DNA of 64,000 nucleotides from Otatea glauca (Eukaryota > Streptophyta > Magnoliopsida > Poales > Poaceae): the NCBI GenBank assembly GCA_036346275.1, contig JAYEVK010000138.1:248001-312000 (forward strand), given 5' to 3'. Below, piece by piece: positions 58,542-64,000 of the stretch (its first letter is position 1; each line of letters begins with the position of its first letter). The notes under the pieces were generated by a model, which ran no database searches, had not been told where the DNA came from, and saw only the letters and a list, made by a program, of their open reading frames with translations. The translations under genes were made by a program, and so were the position numbers.

Positions 58542-61500
58542 GGGTGTTTGTCACTCAGTTTCACTCTGTGACTTTTGTTCGCATACGAATGGAGTGTGCG
58601 GTGCGGTTGGGACACGTCGTGAGAAGTTTTAGCACCACTCGGACGGATTGAAGCGCTTACCGATATGAGTTAGGCGCATATGAAGTCCATTCGGGTGTTT
58701 GTCACTCAGTTTCACTCTGTGACTTTTGTTCGCACGAATGGAGTGTGCGGTGCGGTTGGGACACGTCGTGAGAAGTTTTAGCACCACTCGGACGGATTGA
58801 AGCGCTTACGATATGAGTTAGGGCGCATATGAAGTCCATTAGGTTGTTTGTCACTCAGTTTCACTCTGTGACTTTTGTTCGCACGAATGGAGTGTGCGGT
58901 GCAGGTTGGGACACGTCGTGAGGAAGTTTTAGCACCACTCGGACGGATTCGAAACGCTTACCGATATGAGTTAGGGCGCATATGAAGTCCATTCGGGGTG
59001 TTTGTCACTCAGTTTCACTCTGTGACTTTTGTTCGCACGAATGGAGTGTGCAGTGCAGGTTGGGACACGTCGTGAGAAGTTTTAGCACCACTCGGACGGA
59101 TTCGAAACGCTTACCGATATGAGTTAGGGCGCATATGAAGTCCATTCGGGGTGTTTGTCACTCAGTTTCACTCTGTGACTTTTGTTCGCACGAATGGAGT
59201 GTGCAGTGCAAGTTGGGACACGTCGTGAGAAGTTTTAGCACCACTCGGACGGATTCAAAACGCTTACCGATATGAGTTAGGCGCATATGAAGTCCATTCG
59301 GGTGTTTGTCTCTCAGTTTCACTCTGTGACTTTTGTTCGCACGAATGGAGTGTGCAGTGCAGGTTGGGACACGTCGTGAGGAAGTTTTAGCACCACTCGG
59401 ACGGATTGAAGCGCTTACGATATGAGTTAGGCGCATATGAAGTCCATTCGGGTGTTTGTCACTCAGTTTCACTCTGTGACTTTTGTTCGCACGAATGGAG
59501 TGCGGTGCGCGGTTGGGACACGTCGTGAGAAGTTTTAGCACCACTCGGACGGATTGAAGCGCTTACGATATGAGTTAGGCGCATATGAAGTCCATTCGGG
59601 TGTTTGTCACTCAGTTTCACTCTGTGACTTTTGTTCGCACGAATGGAGTGTGCGGTGCGAGTTGGGACACGTCGTGAGGAAGTTTTAGCACCACTCGGAC
59701 GGATTGAAGCGCTTACGATATGAGTTAGGCGCATATGAAGTCCATTCGGGTGTTTGTCACTCAGTTTCACTCTGTGACTTTTGTTCGCACGAATGGAGTG
59801 TGCGGTGCGAGTTGGGACACGTCGTGAGGAAGTTTTAGCACCACTCGGGCGGATTGAAAGCGCTTACCGATATGAGTTAGGCGCATATGAAGTCCATTCG
59901 GGGTGTTTGTCACTCAGTTTCACTCTGTGACTTTTGTTCGCACGAATGGAGTGTGCGGTGCGAGTTGGGACACGTCGTGAGAAGTTTTAGCACCACTCGG
60001 ACGGATTGAAGCGCTTACGATATGAGTTAGGCGCATATGAAGTCCATTCGGGTGTTTGTCACTCAGTTTCACTCTGTGACTTTTGTTTCGCACGAATGGA
60101 GTGTGCGGTGCGGTTGGGACACGTCGTGAGGAAGTTTTAGCACCACTCGGACGGATTGAAGCGCTTACGATATGAGTTAGGCGCATATGAAGTCCATTCG
60201 GGGTGTTTCTCACTCAGTTTCACTCTTTGACTTTTGTTCGCACGAATGGAGTGTGCAGTGCAGGTTGGGACACATCGTGAGTAAGTTTTAGCACCACTCT
60301 GACGGATTCGAAACGCTTACCGATATGAGTTAGGGCGCATATGAAGTACATTCGGGGTTTTTGTCACTCAGTTTCACTCTGTGACTTTTGTTCGCACGAA
60401 TGGAGTATGCAGTGGAGGTTGGGACACGTCGTGAAGAAGTTTTATTACCACTCGGACGGATTCGAAATGCTTACCGATATGAGTTTGGGCGCATATGAAG
60501 TCCATTCGGGGTGTTTCTCACTCAGTTTCACTCTATGACTTTTGTTCGCACGAATGGAGTGTGCGGTGCAGGTTGGGACACGTCGTGAGGAAGTTTTAGC
60601 ACCACTCGGACGGATTGAAGCGCTTACGATATGAGTTAGGGCGCATATGAAGTCCATTCAGGGTGTTTGTCACTCAGTTTCACTCTTTGACTTTTGTTCG
60701 CACGAATGGAGTGTGCGGTGCAGGTTGGGACACGTCGTGAGGAAGTTTTAGCACCACTCGGACGGATTCGAAACGCTTACCGATATGAGTTTGGGCGCAT
60801 ATGAAGTCCATTCGGGGTGTTTGTCACTCAGTTTCACTCTGTGACTTTTGTTCGCACGAATGGAGTGTGCGGTGCAGGTTGGGACACGTCGTGAGGAAGT
60901 TTTAGCACCACTCTGACGGATTGAAGCGCTTACGATATGAGTTAGGGCGCATATGAAGTCCATTCGGGGTGTTTGTCACTCAGTTTCACTCTGTGACTTT
61001 TGTTCGCACGAATGGAGTGTGCGGTGCAAGTTGGGACACGTCGTGAGGAAGTTTTAGCACCACTCGGACGGATTCGAAACGCTTACCGATATGAGTTAGG
61101 GCGCATATGAAGTCCATTCGGGTGTTTGTTTCTAAGTTTCACTCTGTGACTTTTGTTCGCATACGAATGGAGTGTGCGGTGCGGTTGGGACACGTCGTGA
61201 GAAGTTTTAGCACCACTCGGACGGATTTGAAACGCTTACCGATATGAGTTAGGGCGCATATGAAGTCCATTCGGGGTGTTTGGCACTCAGTTTCACTCTG
61301 TGACTTTTGGTCGCACGAATGGAGCCTGCAGTGCAGGTAGGGACACGTCGTGAGGAAGTTTTAGCACCACACTGACGGATTCGAAACGCTTACCGATATG
61401 AGTTAGGGCGCATATGAAGTCCATTCGGGGTGTTTCTCACTCAGTTTCACTCTGTGACTTTTGTTCGCACGAATGGAGTGTGCAGTGCAGGTTGGGACAC

Positions 61501-64000
61501 GTCGTGAGGAAGTTTTAGCACCACTCGGACGGATTGAAGCGCTTACGATATGAGTTAGGCGCATATGAAGTCCATTGGGGTGTTTGTCACTCAGTTTCAC
61601 TCTGTGACTTTTGTTCGCATGCGAATGGAGTGTGCGGTGCGAGGTTGGGACACGTCGTGAGAAGTTTTAGCACCACTCGGACGGATTGAAGCGCTTACGA
61701 TATGAGTTAGGCGCATATGAAGTCCATTCGGGGTGTTTGTCACTCAGTTTCACTCTGTGACTTTTGTTCGCACGAATGGAGTGTGCAGTGCAGGTTGGGA
61801 CACGTCGTGAGGAAGTTTTAGCACCACTCTCGGCGGATTGAAGCGCTTACGATATGAGTTAGGCGCATATGAAGTCCATTCGGGTGTTTCTCACTCAGTT
61901 TCACTCTGTGACTTTTGTTCGCACGAATGGAGTGTGCGGTGCGAGTTGGGACACGTCGTGAGAAGTTTTAGCACCACTCGGCGGATTGAAGCGCTTACGA
62001 TATGAGTTAGGCGCATATGAAGTCCATTCGGGGTGTTTGTCACTCGGTTTCACTCTGTGACTTTTGTTCGCAGTTTGCGAATGGAGTGTGCGGTGCGAGT
62101 TGGGACACGTCGTGAGGAAGTTTTAGCACCACTCGGACGGATTGAAGCGCTTACGATATGAGTTAGGCGCATATGAAGTCCATTGGGGTGTTTGTCACTC
62201 AGTTTCACTCTGTGACTTTTGTTCATACGAATGGAGTGTGCGGTGCGAGGTTGGGACACGTCGTGAGGAAGTTTTAGCACCACTCGGACGGATTCGAAAC
62301 GCTTACCGATATGAGTTAGGGCGCATATGAAGTCCATTCGGGGTGTTTGTCACTCAGTTTCACTCTGTGACTTTTGTTCGCACGAATGGAGTGTGCAGTG
62401 CAGGTTGGGACACGTCGTGAGGAAGTTTTAGCACCACTCGGACGGATTCGAAACGCTTACCGATATGAGTTAGAGGCGCATATGAAGTCCATTCGGGGTG
62501 TTTGTTACTCAGTTTCACTCTGTGATATTTGTTCGCACGAACGGAGTTTGCAGTGCAGGTTGGGACATGTCGTGAGGAATTTTTAACACCGACTCGGACG
62601 GATTGAAGCGCTTACGATATGAGTTAGGCGCATATGAAGTCCATTCGGGTGTTTGTCACTCAGTTTCACTCTGTGACTTTTGTTCGCACGAATGGAGTGT
62701 GCGGTGCGAGTTGGGACACGTCGTGAGGAAGTTTTAGCACCACTCGGGCGGATTGAAGCGCTTACCGATATGAGTTAGGCGCATATGAAGTCCATTGAGG
62801 GGGTGTTTGTCACTCAGTTTCACTCTGTGACTTTTGTTCGCACGAATGGAGTGTGCGGTGCGGTTGGGACACGTCGTGAGAAGTTTTAGCACCACTCGGA
62901 CGGATTGAAGCGCTTACCGATATGAGTTAGGCGCATATGAAGTCCATTCGGGGTGTTTGTCACTCAGTTTCACTCTGTGACTTTTGTTCGCATACGAATG
63001 GAGTGTGCGGTGCGAGGTTGGGACACGTCGTGAGGAAGTTTTAGCACCACTCGGCGGATTGAAGCGCTTACCGATATGAGTTAGGCGCATATGAAGTCCA
63101 TTCGGGTGTTTGTCACTCAGTTTCACTCTGTGACTTTTGTTCGCACGAATGGAGTGTGCGGTGCGAGGTTGGGACACGTCGTGAGAAGTTTTAGCACCAC
63201 TCGGACGGATTGAAGCGCTTACGATATGAGTTAGGCGCATATGAAGTCCATTCGGGGTGTTTGTCACTCAGTTTCACTCTGTGACTTTTGTTCGCATACG
63301 AATGGAGTGTGCGGTGCGAGTTGGGACACGTCGTGAGGAAGTTTTAGCACCACTCGGACGGATTGAAACGCTTACCGATTTGAGTTATGGCGCATATGAA
63401 GTCAATTCGGGGTGTTTGTCACTCAGTTTCACTCTGTGACTTTTGTTCACACGAATGCAGCCTGCAGTGCTGGTTGGGACACGTCGTGAGAAGTTTTTAC
63501 ACTAAATCGGACGGATTCGAAACGCTTACCGATATGAGTTAGGGCGCATATGAAGTCCATTCGGGGTGTTTCTCACTCAGTTTCACTCTGTGACTTTTGT
63601 TCACAGGAATGGAGAGTGCATTGCAGGTTGGGACACGTCGTGAGGAAATTTTAGCACCACTCGACGGATTGAAAGCGCTTACGATATGAGTTAGGCGCAT
63701 ATGAAGTCCATTCGGGGTGTTTGTCACTCAGTTTCACTCTGTGACTTTTGTTCAAACGAATGGAGTGTGCGGTGCGAGTTGGGACACGTCGTGAGGAAGT
63801 TTTAGCACCACTCGGACGGATTGAAGCGCTTACCGATATGAGTTAGGCGCATATGAAGTCCATTCGGGTGTTTGTCACTCAGTTTCACTCTGTGACTTTT
63901 GTTCGCACGAATGGAGTGTGCGGTGCGGTTGGGACACGTCGTGAGAAGTTTTAGCACCACTCGGCGGATTGAAAGCGCTTACCGATATGAGTTAGGCGCA

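Larger units (their letters stand above)
38701..64000. repeat. Satellite block 4: long, mainly monomeric array with variable 148-154-bp units
   Basis: About 165 monomers running past the window end. Clean units are 154 bp (for example 42301-42454). Many others are 148-152 bp because of a recurring set of changes: AGGGCG to AGGCG, CGGGGTG to CGGGTG, TACCGAT to TACGAT, GAGGAAG to GAGAAG, TTCGAAACG to TTGAAGCG, and GCAGTGCAGG to GCGGTGCGAGG. These occur in mixed combinations from monomer to monomer. Some B markers (GGAGCCTGCAG with GTAGGGAC) survive near 40105, 41630, 43770, 46050 and 61323. I see no mobile element or other insertion in this block. Confidence 0.93.

Noticed and set aside
6173..64000. 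CRISPR-like regular repeats
   Set aside because: Repeats are head-to-tail without unique spacers, ~154 bp long, in a plant context. This is a satellite.
1..64000. tRNA, rRNA or telomere repeats
   Set aside because: Primer binding sites are the only tRNA-related matches. No cloverleaf, rRNA core or TTTAGGG run was seen.

Overview
The window looks like plant heterochromatin, most likely from a grass. A ~154-bp tandem satellite fills about 34 of the 64 kb, and nearly everything else is decayed LTR-retrotransposon sequence. I see no intact host gene, rRNA, tRNA or CRISPR array. The satellite length, close to one nucleosome, and its higher-order repeats (HORs) suggest a centromeric or pericentromeric array; that is an inference. 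The grass assignment rests on the style of the elements: an Opie/SIRE-like Gag and a Tekay/RETROSAT-like chromovirus with 3.1-kb LTRs and an extra ORF before gag.

Layout. 1-3949: 3' part of a broken Ty1/copia element (integrase, RT, RNase H, polypurine tract, one LTR). 3950-6172: patchwork with one unrecognised minus-strand ORF and a Ty3/gypsy protease-region relic. 6173-10741: satellite block 1, with a nested HOR built from monomer types I call A-G. 10742-19564: an 8.8-kb gag-only, non-autonomous copia-type element (Opie/SIRE-like) inserted in the satellite with a 5-bp target duplication AAAAC. 19565-21052: satellite block 2, the continuation of block 1. 21053-36126: a minus-strand Tekay-like chromovirus in the tandem order internal-LTR-internal-LTR-internal, cut by satellite at both ends. 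36127-38700: satellite block 3, a strict 463-bp trimer. 38701-64000: satellite block 4, mostly monomeric, with a patchwork of recurrent 1-bp losses and A/G changes.

Nothing here encodes a working cellular pathway. The copia element, both chromovirus copies and the gag-only element all carry stops or frameshifts, so any mobility would need proteins from elsewhere. The most noteworthy signals are in the satellite: a nested dyad symmetry in the monomer (8-bp arms around 5-bp arms), a 12-monomer HOR of ~1.83 kb made of three diverged tetramers, hybrid monomers that record unequal exchange, and the change of array organisation across the retroelement island. The recurrent small changes in block 4 may be base-calling or polishing artefacts rather than biology. 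All comparisons were made by eye.
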